From: Pseudomonas lalucatii
GTDB taxonomy: Bacteria > Pseudomonadota > Gammaproteobacteria > Pseudomonadales > Pseudomonadaceae
Assembly: GCF_018398425.1 (NCBI RefSeq)
Contig: NZ_JADPMV010000002.1
Span: 868,001-932,000 of the forward strand
Reading direction: 5' to 3'
DNA: 64,000 bases
The notes beneath the pieces are model-generated. The model did no database searches, was not told the origin of the DNA, and was given only the letters and a program-made list of their open reading frames with translations. The translations under genes were made by a program, and so were the position numbers. Positions 1 through 10,434 of this stretch are shown here, in pieces. Position 1 is the first letter of the stretch, and every line of letters starts with the position of its first letter.

Positions 1-7
1 TGCTCAT
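1..7 (-). CDS. moaE: Molybdopterin synthase large subunit, first codons only (partial)
   Basis: Only the ATG at 5-7 and the next codon are inside the window. The ATG lies two bases beyond the moaD stop codon (10-12) and on the same strand, which is the usual moaC-moaD-moaE order. The identity is inferred entirely from context, since no diagnostic protein sequence is visible. Confidence 0.45.
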
Positions 8-9
8 GC

Positions 10-258
10 TCAGCCTCCGGTCACGGTGGGGAAGAAGGCCACCTCGTCGCCCTCCTCCAGGGGCTCGTCGAGGCTGCACAGCTCCTGGTTGCGCGCGCAC
101 ATCAGGTTCTGCTCGGCGAGCACCTCCCATACCCCGCCACGGGCCAGCAGGTGGCGGCGCAGGTCGTCGAGGGTGGCGAAGCCCTGGCTGTCGCGCAACT
201 GTTCGCCATCCAGGCCCAGGGCCTCGCGGTAGCGGGCGAAGTACTGTACGCGGATCAT
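10..258 (-). CDS. moaD: Molybdopterin synthase sulfur-carrier subunit MoaD
   Basis: An 82-residue ubiquitin-fold protein that carries sulfur as a C-terminal thiocarboxylate to the MoaD-MoaE synthase, which converts precursor Z (cPMP) to molybdopterin in the cytoplasm. The length is typical and the protein ends in the obligatory Gly-Gly (last residues TVTGG), where MoeB adenylates it. The ATG at 256-258 overlaps the moaC stop by four bases (ATGA), so the two genes are translationally coupled. It is the middle gene of a moaCDE operon read leftwards. Confidence 0.93.
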   Translation of the reverse strand: MIRVQYFARYREALGLDGEQLRDSQGFATLDDLRRHLLARGGVWEVLAEQNLMCARNQELCSLDEPLEEGDEVAFFPTVTGG

Positions 259-731
259 TGCTCGTCCCCGGCCTTGTAGTGGCCGCTCTTGCCGCCGAGC
301 TTCTCCAGCAGGCGCACGCTCTCGATGACCATGCCGCGGTCCACCGCCTTGCACATGTCGTAGATCGTCAGGGCGGCGACGCTGGCGGCGGTCAGCGCCT
401 CCATCTCCACGCCGGTCTGCCCGGAGAGCTTGCAGCGCGCGCTGATGCGCACCGCATCGCTGCCCTCGGCGGCCAGCTCGACCTTGACGCTGCTGAGCAT
501 CAGCGGATGGCACAGGGGGATCAGGTCGGCGGTCTTCTTCGCCGCCTGGATGCCGGCGATGCGCGCCACGGCGAACACGTCGCCCTTGGGGTGCTCGCCC
601 TCGACGATCATCTGCAGGGTCTGCGGGCGCATGCGCACCAGGGCTTCTGCCACGGCCTCACGGACGGTCAGGGCTTTGTCGCTGACGTCGACCATATTGG
701 CGCGACCTTGGGAATCGAGATGGGTCAACAC
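255..731 (-). CDS. moaC: Cyclic pyranopterin monophosphate synthase MoaC
   Basis: A 158-residue protein that turns the cyclic GTP intermediate made by MoaA into cyclic pyranopterin monophosphate, the second step of molybdenum cofactor synthesis. The family signatures are intact: LIPLCHPL near residue 72 and the [10 protein letters not shown] helix near residue 128, which carries the catalytic Lys and Asp. The start is a GTG at 729-731 with a GGAG-type ribosome site about nine bases upstream; an adjacent TTG is also possible. It is the first gene of moaCDE. moaA is not in the window. Confidence 0.93.
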   Translation of the reverse strand: MLTHLDSQGRANMVDVSDKALTVREAVAEALVRMRPQTLQMIVEGEHPKGDVFAVARIAGIQAAKKTADLIPLCHPLMLSSVKVELAAEGSDAVRISARCKLSGQTGVEMEALTAASVAALTIYDMCKAVDRGMVIESVRLLEKLGGKSGHYKAGDEQ

Positions 732-878
732 GGGTTCTGCTCCAGGCGGGTATCGGCCGATTGTAAACCCGTGGGTCAGCTTTCGGCACCTGCGAATGCC
801 CTGGAGGTGGCTCGGGCGTCTGCCGTCCGGCGCCGCCGCACCGGGGCTGGCCCGGCGCGGCGATGAGCGGGGGGAGGG

Positions 879-2270
879 TTACATGTGGCTCTCGGCGAAC
901 TCGGCGAGGATCGAGCGCGGCACCCCTTGCAGGGTGATGTGCACGCCATGTTCGAAGTCCTTGAAGCGCTCGGTGAGGTAGGTCAGGCCGGAGCTCGGCG
1001 CCGACAGGTAGGGCGTGTCGATCTGCGCCAGGTTACCCAGGCAGACCACCTTGGAGCCGCTGCCGGCACGGGTGATGATGGTCTTCATCTGGTGCGGGGT
1101 GAGGTTCTGGCACTCGTCGATGAGGATCAGGCTCTGCTGGAAGCTGCGCCCGCGGATGTAGTTCAGCGATTTGAACTGCAGCGGCACCTTCTGCAGGATG
1201 TAGTCGACGCTGCCGTGGGTGTTCTCGTCCTCCATGTGCAGCGCTTCCAGGTTGTCGGTGATGGCGCCGAGCCAGGGTTCCATCTTCTCCGCCTCGGTGC
1301 CGGGCAGAAAGCCGATCTCCTGGTCCAGACCCTGCACGCTGCGGGTGGCGATGATGCGCCGGTAGCGCTTGCTGACCATGGTCTGCTCGATGGCCGCGGC
1401 CAGGGCCAGGATGGTCTTGCCCGACCCGGCGGCGCCGGACAGGTTGACCAGGTGGATGTCCGGGTCGAGCAGCGCGTACAGCGCCAGGGCCTGGTAGATG
1501 TCCCGCGGGCGCAGGCCCCAGGCCTCCTGGTGCATCAAGGGTTCCTGGTGCAGGTCGAGGATCACCAGCTCATTGGCCTCGATGCCCTTGATCCAGCCGA
1601 CGAAGCCCTGCCCGTCGACGATGAACTCGTTGACGTGCACCGCCGGCAGGTTGTCGATCAGCTGCACCCGGTGCCAGGTGCGGCCGTGATCCTGACGGGT
1701 CTCCACGGTGCTGACGCGGTCCCAGAACGAGCCCTCCATGCTGTGGTAGCCCTGGGACAGCAAGGACACATCGTCGACCAGCTGGTCGGTGTGGTAGTCC
1801 TCCGAATCGATGCCGCAGGCCCGCGCCTTCAGGCGCATGTTGATGTCCTTGGTCACCAGCACCACGGCCATGCCGGGACGGCGCGACTTGAGTTCGACCA
1901 GCTGGTTGATGATCTTGTTGTCGTTGAGGTCCTCGGGCAGCCAGGTGATCGGCGAAGCGCTCTTGCTCATGAGGATCGACAGGAACCCGCAGGGCCCGCT
2001 CTTCTCCCGCTGGATCGGCACGCCCAGCTCGACTTCGTCGGGCGCGGCACTGCCGAGAATCTTGTCGATCAGGCGAATGGCCTGGCGGCATTCGGCGGCG
2101 ACGCCGGCCTTGCCCGTCTTCAGTTTGTCCAGTTCCTCCAGCACGGTCATCGGGATGGCGACGTGGTGCTCCTGAAAGTTCAGCAACGCATTGGGGTCGT
2201 GGATCAGGACGTTGGTATCGAGAGCGTAGAGGGTCGGAGCGGTGGGCTTGGTGCGTCCATGGTCATCCAT
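879..2270 (-). CDS. PIN-domain and PhoH-type ATPase (PhoH2 family)
   Basis: A 463-residue protein with an N-terminal PIN ribonuclease domain (about residues 13-150, opening with YALDTNVLIHDP, which holds the first metal-binding Asp) fused to a PhoH-like P-loop ATPase domain. The ATPase part has a Walker A of the form GxxGSGKT near residue 275 and a Walker B with LILIDECQN near residue 385. Other PhoH2 proteins act as RNA-unwinding, RNA-cleaving enzymes; that role here is inferred. The gene stands alone, 147 bp beyond moaC on the same strand. The PIN-PhoH fusion is clear and the physiological role is not. Confidence 0.9.
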   Translation of the reverse strand: MDDHGRTKPTAPTLYALDTNVLIHDPNALLNFQEHHVAIPMTVLEELDKLKTGKAGVAAECRQAIRLIDKILGSAAPDEVELGVPIQREKSGPCGFLSILMSKSASPITWLPEDLNDNKIINQLVELKSRRPGMAVVLVTKDINMRLKARACGIDSEDYHTDQLVDDVSLLSQGYHSMEGSFWDRVSTVETRQDHGRTWHRVQLIDNLPAVHVNEFIVDGQGFVGWIKGIEANELVILDLHQEPLMHQEAWGLRPRDIYQALALYALLDPDIHLVNLSGAAGSGKTILALAAAIEQTMVSKRYRRIIATRSVQGLDQEIGFLPGTEAEKMEPWLGAITDNLEALHMEDENTHGSVDYILQKVPLQFKSLNYIRGRSFQQSLILIDECQNLTPHQMKTIITRAGSGSKVVCLGNLAQIDTPYLSAPSSGLTYLTERFKDFEHGVHITLQGVPRSILAEFAESHM

Positions 2271-2430
2271 ACGCGGTCACCTTCTTCTGAAAGCCATGCG
2301 ACGGAATGCCACTGCAGCGCTCCGCCGCGGGAGGCCGCCGACGACTCAGGTGGGGGCTGAGAAGATGCAAGCAGGATGAGGGCCGGTGGACGCCACCTGT
2401 CTGCAGGGTTCGGCGGTCTTGCCTAGTTAA

Positions 2431-3546
<1,116 letters not shown>

Positions 3547-3731
3547 CACGACTCCGTGTCGGCTATGGGTGCCTGCCCACACTAAAAGACCGGGGCGGCC
3601 CCCAGGTCAACCCGTCGCCGCCTCCCCGGATGCTACCGCCGGGCACTCCGGCGCCCCTAATCGCCCCCATAGGTAGAGCCACAGGCCTCACTCGGCCTAG
3701 AATCGCCGCCAAGCACTCAAGGAGCCAGCCC

Positions 3732-4511
3732 ATGCTGATGGTGATTTCCCCGGCCAAGACCCTCGACTACGAGACGCCGCCGGCGACCCAGCGCTACACC
3801 CTCCCCGAACACCTCGACCACGCCCAGGCCCTGATCAGCCAGCTGCGCGACCTCAGCCCGGCGCAGATCGCCGAGCTGATGCACCTGTCGGACAAGCTCG
3901 CCGGGCTCAACGCGGCGCGCTTCGGCAGCTGGACGCCGAGCTTCACCCCGGACAACGCCAAGCAGGCCCTGCTGGCCTTCAAGGGCGACGTCTACACCGG
4001 CCTCGCTGCCGAGGACTTCAGCGAGGCCGACTTCGACTTCGCCCAGAACCACCTGCGCATGCTCTCCGGCCTGTACGGCGTGCTGCGCCCGCTGGACCTG
4101 ATGCAGCCCTACCGCCTGGAGATGGGCACCAAGCTGGCCAATCCGCGCGGCAAGGACCTCTATGCCTTCTGGGGCGAGCGCATCAACGGCTGGCTGGAGC
4201 AGGCCCTGGCCGAGCAGGGCGACCGGGTGCTGCTCAACCTGGCCTCCACCGAGTACTTCGGCGCGGTCAAGCGCAAGGTCCTGGACGCGCGCATCATCGA
4301 CACCGAGTTCAAGGACCTGAAGAACGGCCAGTACAAGATCATCAGCTTCTACGCCAAGAAGGCCCGGGGCCTGATGGCCCGCTATGTGATCAAGCGGCGC
4401 CTGACCGATCCCGAGGGGCTCAAGGATTTCGACAGCCAGGGCTACCGCTACTCGGCCGAGCAGTCCAAGGCCGACAAACTGGTGTTCCTGCGCGAGCAGC
4501 CGCAGGACTGA
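3732..4511 (+). CDS. yaaA: Peroxide stress protein YaaA (DUF328/UPF0246)
   Basis: A 259-residue cytoplasmic DNA-binding protein. In E. coli, YaaA lowers free intracellular iron during hydrogen peroxide stress. The start at [14 protein letters not shown] matches the conserved N-terminus of the family, and an upstream in-frame ATG at 3630 is rejected because it would add sequence alien to the family. Conserved blocks [21 protein letters not shown] and [12 protein letters not shown] are all present and the length is normal. It is followed 100 bp later, same strand, by a small membrane protein gene. Confidence 0.93.
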   Translation: MLMVISPAKTLDYETPPATQRYTLPEHLDHAQALISQLRDLSPAQIAELMHLSDKLAGLNAARFGSWTPSFTPDNAKQALLAFKGDVYTGLAAEDFSEADFDFAQNHLRMLSGLYGVLRPLDLMQPYRLEMGTKLANPRGKDLYAFWGERINGWLEQALAEQGDRVLLNLASTEYFGAVKRKVLDARIIDTEFKDLKNGQYKIISFYAKKARGLMARYVIKRRLTDPEGLKDFDSQGYRYSAEQSKADKLVFLREQPQD

Positions 4512-4611
4512 CGCCGGCCCGCCTCGCCGCGGCTGTTGCCCTGCGGCCCACATGCCCGGCGGGGCCGCCTTGTGTAGGATGGCAAGATGTCCGTCCACCA
4601 AGGCCCTCGCC

Positions 4612-5076
4612 ATGCTAATCGGCGCACTCCTGCTGCTGACCTGGTTCATCCTGCTGATCCGCTATCCGGGCAAGGCCCTGCCGATTTCCATGGCCGCCCT
4701 GCTCGGCCTGGGCCTGGTGGCCAGCTGGGTACTCTGGCAGGAGAGCCGGGAAAGCCGCCACCTGGCCCACCTGCAACTGCGCCTGGCCTATGACCCGCAA
4801 CGCTGCCCGGCGAATCGCCCGCTGGCGCTGGAGCTGACCAACGGCAGCGACGCCGCCCTGCAGGAGCTGCGCTGGCAGGTCGCCGCCTACCGTCCCGGCG
4901 AGAGCGTCAACCTGGCCCGCCAGCTGTACGAGTCGCCGCGCTACAGCGGCCCCGGCGAGCTGCTGCCCGGCGCCAGCTGGCAGGACTGCCTGCCGCTGCC
5001 GACCCTGCGCAGCGGCTACCGCGCCAGCACCCTGGAATTCCGCGCCGAACGCCTGCAGGGCAGCTTCGCCGACTGA
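4612..5076 (+). CDS. Conserved hypothetical small inner-membrane protein
   Basis: 154 residues from the ATG at 4612, where the protein opens directly into a hydrophobic segment (MLIGALLLLTWFILLI). A second hydrophobic segment follows (about residues 23-42), then a soluble domain of about 110 residues. The topology suggests a two-TM hairpin anchor with the C-terminal domain on one face. An earlier in-frame ATG at 4552 would add 20 residues but has no better ribosome site. The family is common downstream of yaaA in Pseudomonas as far as I recall. No function is evident. Confidence 0.7.
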   Translation: MLIGALLLLTWFILLIRYPGKALPISMAALLGLGLVASWVLWQESRESRHLAHLQLRLAYDPQRCPANRPLALELTNGSDAALQELRWQVAAYRPGESVNLARQLYESPRYSGPGELLPGASWQDCLPLPTLRSGYRASTLEFRAERLQGSFAD

Positions 5077-5128
5077 CCCCGCCCTGTGCCGCCGGCGGCC
5101 CGACCCACCCGACCGAAAGGAAGCCCCC

Positions 5129-5959
5129 ATGACCCCGCCCAGCGTTCTGATCACCGGATGCTCCAGCGGCATCGGCCGCGCCCTGGCCGACGCCTTCCAG
5201 GCCGCCGGCTACCGGGTCTGGGCCTGCGCGCGCAAGGCCGAGGACCTCGCCGCCCTGGCGGCGGCCGGTTTCACCGCGGTACAGCTGGACGTCAACGACG
5301 GCGCCGCCGCCGAACGCCTGGCCGAGCGCCTGGACCGGGAGGTCGGCGGGCTCGACGTGCTGATCAACAACGCCGGCTACGGCGCCATGGGGCCGCTGCT
5401 GGACGGCGGCGTGGAGGCCCTGCGCCGGCAGTTCGAGACCAACGTGTTCGCCCTGGTCGGCGTCACCCGCGCGCTGTTCCCGCTGCTGCGCCGCCGCCGC
5501 GGCCTGGTGGTCAACATCGGCAGCGTCTCCGGCGTCCTGGCCACCCCCTTCGCCGGCGCCTACTGCGCCTCCAAGGCCGCGGTGCACGCCCTCTCCGACG
5601 CCCTGCGCCTGGAGCTGGCGCCTTTCTCCATCGAGCTGATGGAGGTGCAGCCCGGGGCCATCGCCTCCAGCTTCGGCGCCAACGCCAGCCGCGAGGCCGA
5701 ACAGTTGCTCGCCGAGGGCTCGCCCTGGTGGCCGCTGCGCGAGGGCATTCGTGCCCGGGCCAAGGCCTCCCAGAACAATCCGACCCCGGCCGCGGCATTC
5801 GCCCGCGACCTGCTGGCCGCGGTGCAACGGCGCAAGCGCCCGTCGCTGCTGCGCCTGGGCAACGGCAGCCGCAGCATGCCGCTGCTGGCCGCGCTGCTGC
5901 CCAGGGCCTGGCTGGGCGCCCTGCTGAAGAAGCGTTTCGGTCTGAACGTCCAGCTCTGA
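5129..5959 (+). CDS. Short-chain dehydrogenase/reductase (SDR)
   Basis: A 276-residue classical SDR. The Rossmann dinucleotide motif GCSSGIGRA is at about residues 9-17, NNAG at about residues 84-87, the catalytic Ser in NIGSVSG near residue 130 and the YxxxK pair YCASK near residue 148. Residues after about 190 form the variable substrate lid. The ribosome site GAAAGGAAG lies just upstream of the ATG. The second Gly-rich loop residue being Ser/Cys is typical of NADP(H)-preferring members. The substrate is unknown and neighbours do not identify it. Confidence 0.88.
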   Translation: MTPPSVLITGCSSGIGRALADAFQAAGYRVWACARKAEDLAALAAAGFTAVQLDVNDGAAAERLAERLDREVGGLDVLINNAGYGAMGPLLDGGVEALRRQFETNVFALVGVTRALFPLLRRRRGLVVNIGSVSGVLATPFAGAYCASKAAVHALSDALRLELAPFSIELMEVQPGAIASSFGANASREAEQLLAEGSPWWPLREGIRARAKASQNNPTPAAAFARDLLAAVQRRKRPSLLRLGNGSRSMPLLAALLPRAWLGALLKKRFGLNVQL

Positions 5960-6086
5960 GGCCGCCCCGCCCACCGCACGCGGCGTCTGGCCAGGGCGCA
6001 GAATACCGGTGTATAAATCAGGGCCAACGTGCCGCCGCGACGCGGCGGCCAGGCACGCAGGACAGCCACTGAACGGGAGCTCCAGC

Positions 6087-6524
6087 ATGAGCCAGCCATT
6101 CGACGCGGCGGCGAGCCGCGAGGCCGAACGACTCGCCCTGACCTTCCTCGACCGGGTCTGGCAGCCGCCCCATGACCTGGACGCCATCGACGAGCTGATG
6201 ACCGAGGACTACGTCATCACCTCCGGCGGCCAGACCATTCGCGGCCGCGATGCCTTCAAGGCCTGGGTCAAGGCCTTTCAGGGCGTGCTGCTCGACGCCC
6301 GCACCGACAATCAGGACATCTTCGCCAGCCCCAGCGGTGACCGGGTGGTGTCGCGCTGGCTGTGCTCGGGGCGCAACAACGGCATGCTCGGCACGCCGGC
6401 GGACGGCCGGCCGGTCGCCTTCAGCGGCGTGGCCATCTGGACGGTGCGTGACGGTCGCCTGGCCGCATGCTGGGTCGAGCGCAGCGCCTGGGAGCTGTAT
6501 CAGCAGCTGTCGTCCGGCGCCTGA
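6087..6524 (+). CDS. SnoaL/NTF2-like domain protein
   Basis: 145 residues with a single NTF2-like cone fold resembling SnoaL-type ester cyclases: an N-terminal helix with LTFLDRVWQPP, then the conserved LMTEDYVI..GG..IRGRDAFKAWV block, and a C-terminal beta sheet with WTVRDGRLA.CWVERSAWELYQQL. The ATG at 6087 has GGGAG 8-12 bases upstream and is preferred over the in-frame ATG at 6009. The enzymatic role is not assignable. Its 3' end overlaps possible upstream starts of the next gene, so the two may be co-transcribed. Confidence 0.8.
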   Translation: MSQPFDAAASREAERLALTFLDRVWQPPHDLDAIDELMTEDYVITSGGQTIRGRDAFKAWVKAFQGVLLDARTDNQDIFASPSGDRVVSRWLCSGRNNGMLGTPADGRPVAFSGVAIWTVRDGRLAACWVERSAWELYQQLSSGA

Positions 6525-6565
6525 GTTCGCCGCCGCTGCGTGGCGACGATCACAGCGCCCTGACC

Positions 6566-7225
6566 GTGAAGCCGAGCCTGGCCCTAGTGCTCCTGATGCT
6601 GACCCTGGTCGGCTGCGCCAACACGCCGGCCCCATCCGCGGGCGCCGACCCGGGCGGCGCGGCGCGGCGGGTTCTGGTGCTGGATCACGGCCTGCACGCC
6701 GGTCTGTATATCGCCCGCCACGATCTGCTGGAAGAACTTCCGGCGCTCGCCGACACGCTCGGCGACGGCGACTGGGTCGAGCTCGGCTGGGGTGACGAAG
6801 CCTTTTACCGGGACCCGCAGGCCGGCCTCGGCCTGGCGCTGCAGGCCCTGCTCGGGCCAACGCCGGCGGTGTTGCACGTGCGCGGCATCGGCGCCGATCC
6901 GCGGCGTACGCCCGCCCCTGCGCTCGTCACGGTGCATCTCGGCGCATCGGCCTACCGACGCCTGCTGGCGTTCGTCGGCGCCAGCTTCAGTCGTACGGCG
7001 CAGGGCGGCCTGGCCGACCTCGGTCCGGGGCTGCACCCCGACAGCCGTTTCTATCGGGCCGAAGGCCGCTATTCGCTACTGCGCACCTGCAATACCTGGC
7101 TGGCCGAGGCGCTCAGCGCCAGTGGCTGCCCGCTGCGACCGGCCACGGTGGTAACCAGCGGCCAGTTGCTGAGCCGCCTGCGCACGATGCCGGCCGCGGG
7201 CAAGGCCTGCCGACCAGGCCGCTGA
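6566..7225 (+). CDS. DUF2459 family lipoprotein
   Basis: 219 residues from a GTG at 6566. This start gives a clean lipoprotein signal peptide (VKPSLALVLLMLTLVGC) with the lipobox LVGC, so the mature protein should be tethered to the envelope by Cys17. The body contains the family-typical HGLHAGLYI stretch, WVELGWGDEAFYRDP and LLRTCNTWLAEAL, which fit the DUF2459 family. The family function is unknown. An earlier ATG at 6467 would bury the signal peptide inside the protein and is rejected. Confidence 0.82.
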   Translation: MKPSLALVLLMLTLVGCANTPAPSAGADPGGAARRVLVLDHGLHAGLYIARHDLLEELPALADTLGDGDWVELGWGDEAFYRDPQAGLGLALQALLGPTPAVLHVRGIGADPRRTPAPALVTVHLGASAYRRLLAFVGASFSRTAQGGLADLGPGLHPDSRFYRAEGRYSLLRTCNTWLAEALSASGCPLRPATVVTSGQLLSRLRTMPAAGKACRPGR

Positions 7226-7409
7226 ACCCGGCCGGCCATATCCGGGCGCACTTGGGGTATTCCAAACTGGCATTAACCGGTGCCGGCCCCTCGACTATCG
7301 TCAGCATTGGAACTCGAGCGCCCGGAGCGGCCGCCTGTCCTGCGCTGCCCTGGCTGCCGCGATGGCGACGAGCCGTCCCCCAACCGGCTCGCCGGTACGA
7401 GAGGAGAGC

Positions 7410-7889
7410 ATGATGAGCCCCTTAAACAGAGTTGCTGCAACCCTGGTCCTGTTGAGCGGAACCTGGCTGACGCTGGAGACTGTGGCCGAAGAAGCCGCCC
7501 TGATCGCCGCCAAGGCGTCCGAACTGCAGTGGTCCGCGGCGCCCTCGGTGGGTCCGGGCGCGATGATCGCGGTCATCGAGGGCGACCCGAAGGCGGCCGC
7601 GCCCTTCACCTTCCGTCTGAAGCTGCCCGCCAACTCGACCGTAGGCGTGCATACCCATCCCACCACCGAACGCGTCACCGTGCTCTCGGGCAGTTTCTAC
7701 CTCGGCACCGGCGACGCGCTCGACCCGGCCAAGGCCACCACCTACCAGGCCGGGGATACCCTGATCATCCCGGCGGGCATGGCGATGTCCGCCGGCACCC
7801 GCGCCGAGGAAGCCGTCCTGCAGCTGCATGGCACCGGCCCCTGGGGCATCGCCTACCACGATCCGGCGGACGACCCACGCAACCAGTAG
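7410..7889 (+). CDS. Secreted cupin-domain protein
   Basis: 159 residues with a Sec-type signal peptide (about residues 1-27, cleavage near TVAEEA) followed by a single cupin barrel. Cupin motif 1 is seen as VGVHTHPTTERVTVLSGSF, which holds two His and a Glu in the metal-binding order, and motif 2 as AGDTLIIPAGMA. Two tandem ATG codons at 7410 and 7413 follow the ribosome site GAGGAGA. Related periplasmic cupins have no settled function. It stands alone, 108 bp before the GAF-GGDEF-EAL gene. Confidence 0.83.
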   Translation: MMSPLNRVAATLVLLSGTWLTLETVAEEAALIAAKASELQWSAAPSVGPGAMIAVIEGDPKAAAPFTFRLKLPANSTVGVHTHPTTERVTVLSGSFYLGTGDALDPAKATTYQAGDTLIIPAGMAMSAGTRAEEAVLQLHGTGPWGIAYHDPADDPRNQ

Positions 7890-7997
7890 TCCGTGCCGGC
7901 GGCTCGCCGCCGACGCAGTAGCGGCGAATCGCGGAACCTGGCGGCCGGCGGGCGGTTCTATATTCAACCTAGGGTGTGCATGGGTTGGAGGCCAGCC

Positions 7998-10418
7998 ATG
8001 CCAGAACCAAGCGCCACCGACCAGGAACACCAGTACCTCACCCGTGCACTGCGCACCCTCAGCGGCTGCAACCGCGCCCTGCTGCGCGCCCAGGACGAGG
8101 CGACCCTGCTGCAGGACATCTGCCGCGTCATAGTCGAGAAATGCGGCTACCGCATGGCCTGGGTCGGCCGCGCCGAGGCGGACGCGGCGAAGACGGTAAC
8201 GCCGCTGGCCTATGCCGGGGTGGAGCAGAGCTACATCGAATCGCTGCATATTTCCTGGGCCGACAACGAGCGCGGCCGCGGCCCCAGCGGCACGGCGATC
8301 CGCAGCGGCCGGCCGAGCCTGTCGCGCAACCTGCTGACCGACCCGAACACCCGCCCCTGGCGCGAAGGCGCCATTCGCCACGAGATCGCCTCGGTGCTGT
8401 CGCTGCCGCTGCGGGTCGAGGGCAAGGTGTTCGGCGCCCTCGGCATCGGCGCCCCGGAGCCGGATGCCTTCGGCGAACAGGAACTGGAACTGCTCGGCGA
8501 GGCGGCCGAGGACCTGGCCTTCGGCCTCCAGGCCCTGCGCATCAAGGCGCGGCGCAGCCAGGCGGAACTGGAGATCCAGCGCCTCAACCGCGCCCTGGCG
8601 ACGCGGGTGGCGGTCAACCATGCGCTGATCCATGCCAGCGACGAGTCCGCCCTGCTCGCGGAAATCTGCCGGGTGCTGGTGCAGGACTGCGGCTACCGCC
8701 TGGCCTGCGTCGCCTACCGCCAGGAGCAGGCGCCGCCGCGCTTCCACCCCGTGGCCCATGCCGGGCTCGACCGCGGCTTCCTGGCCCTTGGCGATGCCTG
8801 GGGCGCCAGCGCCGCCGGCCTGGACTTCGTCCGCCGCCTGGAGGCCACGATGGAGACCGGCCGGCCGTTCGTGCAACGCAACATCCTCGACGATCCCGAG
8901 GCGCCGCTGCGCGAGGAGGCCCACGCCCGCGGTTTCGCCGCGGCCATCGTGCTGCCGCTGCGGGTCGAGGGCGCGCTGATCGGCCTGCTGGCGATCATGG
9001 CCGCGGAAGCCGACGCCTTCGACCCCCGGGAGGTCGAGCTGCTGAGCGCCACGGCCAACGACCTGGGCTTCGGCATCAGCACCCTGCGCACCCGGGTCCG
9101 CGCCACGCAGGCCGAGGCCACCATCCGGCGCATGGCCTATACCGACAGCCTCACCGGCCTGCCGAACCGCCTGCAACTGCACGAGTTGCTGGCGGACGCC
9201 ATCGCCCACGCCCGCCAGGAACATCGGCCACTGGGCCTGCTGCAGCTGGAAGTGGGCAGCAACCAGGAGATCAACGACACCCTCGGCTACCGCGAAGGCG
9301 ATCGCCTGCAGCAGGCCATCGTCGCCCGCCTGCTGCAGGCGGTCGGTGCCGGCATGCCGGTGGCGCGCATCGGCGAGAAGGAGTACGCCGTGCTGATGCC
9401 CAGCGGCGGCGCCGAGCAGGCCGCGCAGCTGGCGCAGCAGATTCTGGTGGCGCTGTACGAGCCGATCGACCTGTCCGGGCTGTACCTCGATGCCCGCGCC
9501 AGCATCGGCATCGCCCTCTACCCCGGCCACGGCACCGAGGCCGACGCCCTGCTGCGCCGGGCCGGCAGCGCCCTGGACCAGGCCAAGCGCGGCGGTGCCG
9601 GCTATGCCCTGTACCACGGCGGCCAGGACCGCGAATGCGCCCAGCACCTGACCCTGATGAGCGACCTGCGCCGGGCGATAGACGCCAACCAGCTGCGCCT
9701 GCACTTCCAGCCGCAGCTGCTGATCGCCACCCACAAGGTCTGCGGCACCGAGGCCCTGCTGCGCTGGCAGCACCCGCAGCGCGGCCTGCTGTCGCCCAAC
9801 CAGTTCATCCAGCTGGCCGAGAGTTCGGGATTGATCACCCCGCTCACCTACTGGGTGCTCGACAGCGCGCTGAGCCAGGGCTATGCCTGGCGCGAGGAAG
9901 GCGACTCGCGGCCGATCTCGGTCAACCTGTCGGCCCGCGACCTGCGCGATCCCAAGCTGGTCGAACGCATCCGCGGCGCCTTCGCCACCTGGGGCGCCGA
10001 GCCCGACTGGATCGAGTTCGAGCTGACCGAGAGCGCGCTGATGGACGACCCGACCACGGCCCTGGAAACCCTGGTGCAGCTGAAGAACTTCGACACCCGC
10101 CTGACCATCGACGACTTCGGCACCGGCTATTCCTCGCTGGCCTACCTGCAGCGGCTGCCGGTGGACGCGCTGAAGATCGACCAGTCCTTCGTCAGCGGCA
10201 TGCTCAGCGATGACGATGACTCGGCGAAGATCGTCCGCTCCATCGTCGAATTGGCGCACAACCTGGACCTGGAGGTGGTCGCCGAGGGCGTGGAGAACCG
10301 GGAGACCCTGACCCGCCTGGGCAACTTCGGCTGCGACATCGCCCAGGGCTACTCGATCTGCCGGCCGCTGCCGGGCAACCGCGTCCTCGCCTGGGAGGCC
10401 CGTTCGGCCTGGCAGTGA
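7998..10418 (+). CDS. GAF-GAF-GGDEF(degenerate)-EAL cyclic-di-GMP phosphodiesterase
   Basis: An 806-residue soluble protein with two GAF sensor domains (about residues 20-170 and 205-360), a GGDEF-like domain (about 375-540) and an EAL domain (about 550-800). The GGDEF signature is replaced by GEKEY, so diguanylate cyclase activity is unlikely. The EAL domain keeps TEALLRW, NLSARDL, ELTES, IDDFGTGYSS, LKIDQSF and AEGVE, so it should hydrolyse c-di-GMP. No membrane segment is present. The start at 7998 follows TTGGAG. The ligand of the GAF domains cannot be told from sequence. Confidence 0.92.
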   Translation: MPEPSATDQEHQYLTRALRTLSGCNRALLRAQDEATLLQDICRVIVEKCGYRMAWVGRAEADAAKTVTPLAYAGVEQSYIESLHISWADNERGRGPSGTAIRSGRPSLSRNLLTDPNTRPWREGAIRHEIASVLSLPLRVEGKVFGALGIGAPEPDAFGEQELELLGEAAEDLAFGLQALRIKARRSQAELEIQRLNRALATRVAVNHALIHASDESALLAEICRVLVQDCGYRLACVAYRQEQAPPRFHPVAHAGLDRGFLALGDAWGASAAGLDFVRRLEATMETGRPFVQRNILDDPEAPLREEAHARGFAAAIVLPLRVEGALIGLLAIMAAEADAFDPREVELLSATANDLGFGISTLRTRVRATQAEATIRRMAYTDSLTGLPNRLQLHELLADAIAHARQEHRPLGLLQLEVGSNQEINDTLGYREGDRLQQAIVARLLQAVGAGMPVARIGEKEYAVLMPSGGAEQAAQLAQQILVALYEPIDLSGLYLDARASIGIALYPGHGTEADALLRRAGSALDQAKRGGAGYALYHGGQDRECAQHLTLMSDLRRAIDANQLRLHFQPQLLIATHKVCGTEALLRWQHPQRGLLSPNQFIQLAESSGLITPLTYWVLDSALSQGYAWREEGDSRPISVNLSARDLRDPKLVERIRGAFATWGAEPDWIEFELTESALMDDPTTALETLVQLKNFDTRLTIDDFGTGYSSLAYLQRLPVDALKIDQSFVSGMLSDDDDSAKIVRSIVELAHNLDLEVVAEGVENRETLTRLGNFGCDIAQGYSICRPLPGNRVLAWEARSAWQ

Positions 10419-10434
10419 GTGCGCCGGCGGCGGC

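Noticed and set aside
7422..10259. A 945-residue open frame antisense to the GAF-GGDEF-EAL gene
   Set aside because: High GC removes stop codons from the opposite strand. The predicted protein is a His/Gln/Gly/Ala-rich shadow with no domain, whereas the plus strand encodes clear GAF and EAL motifs.
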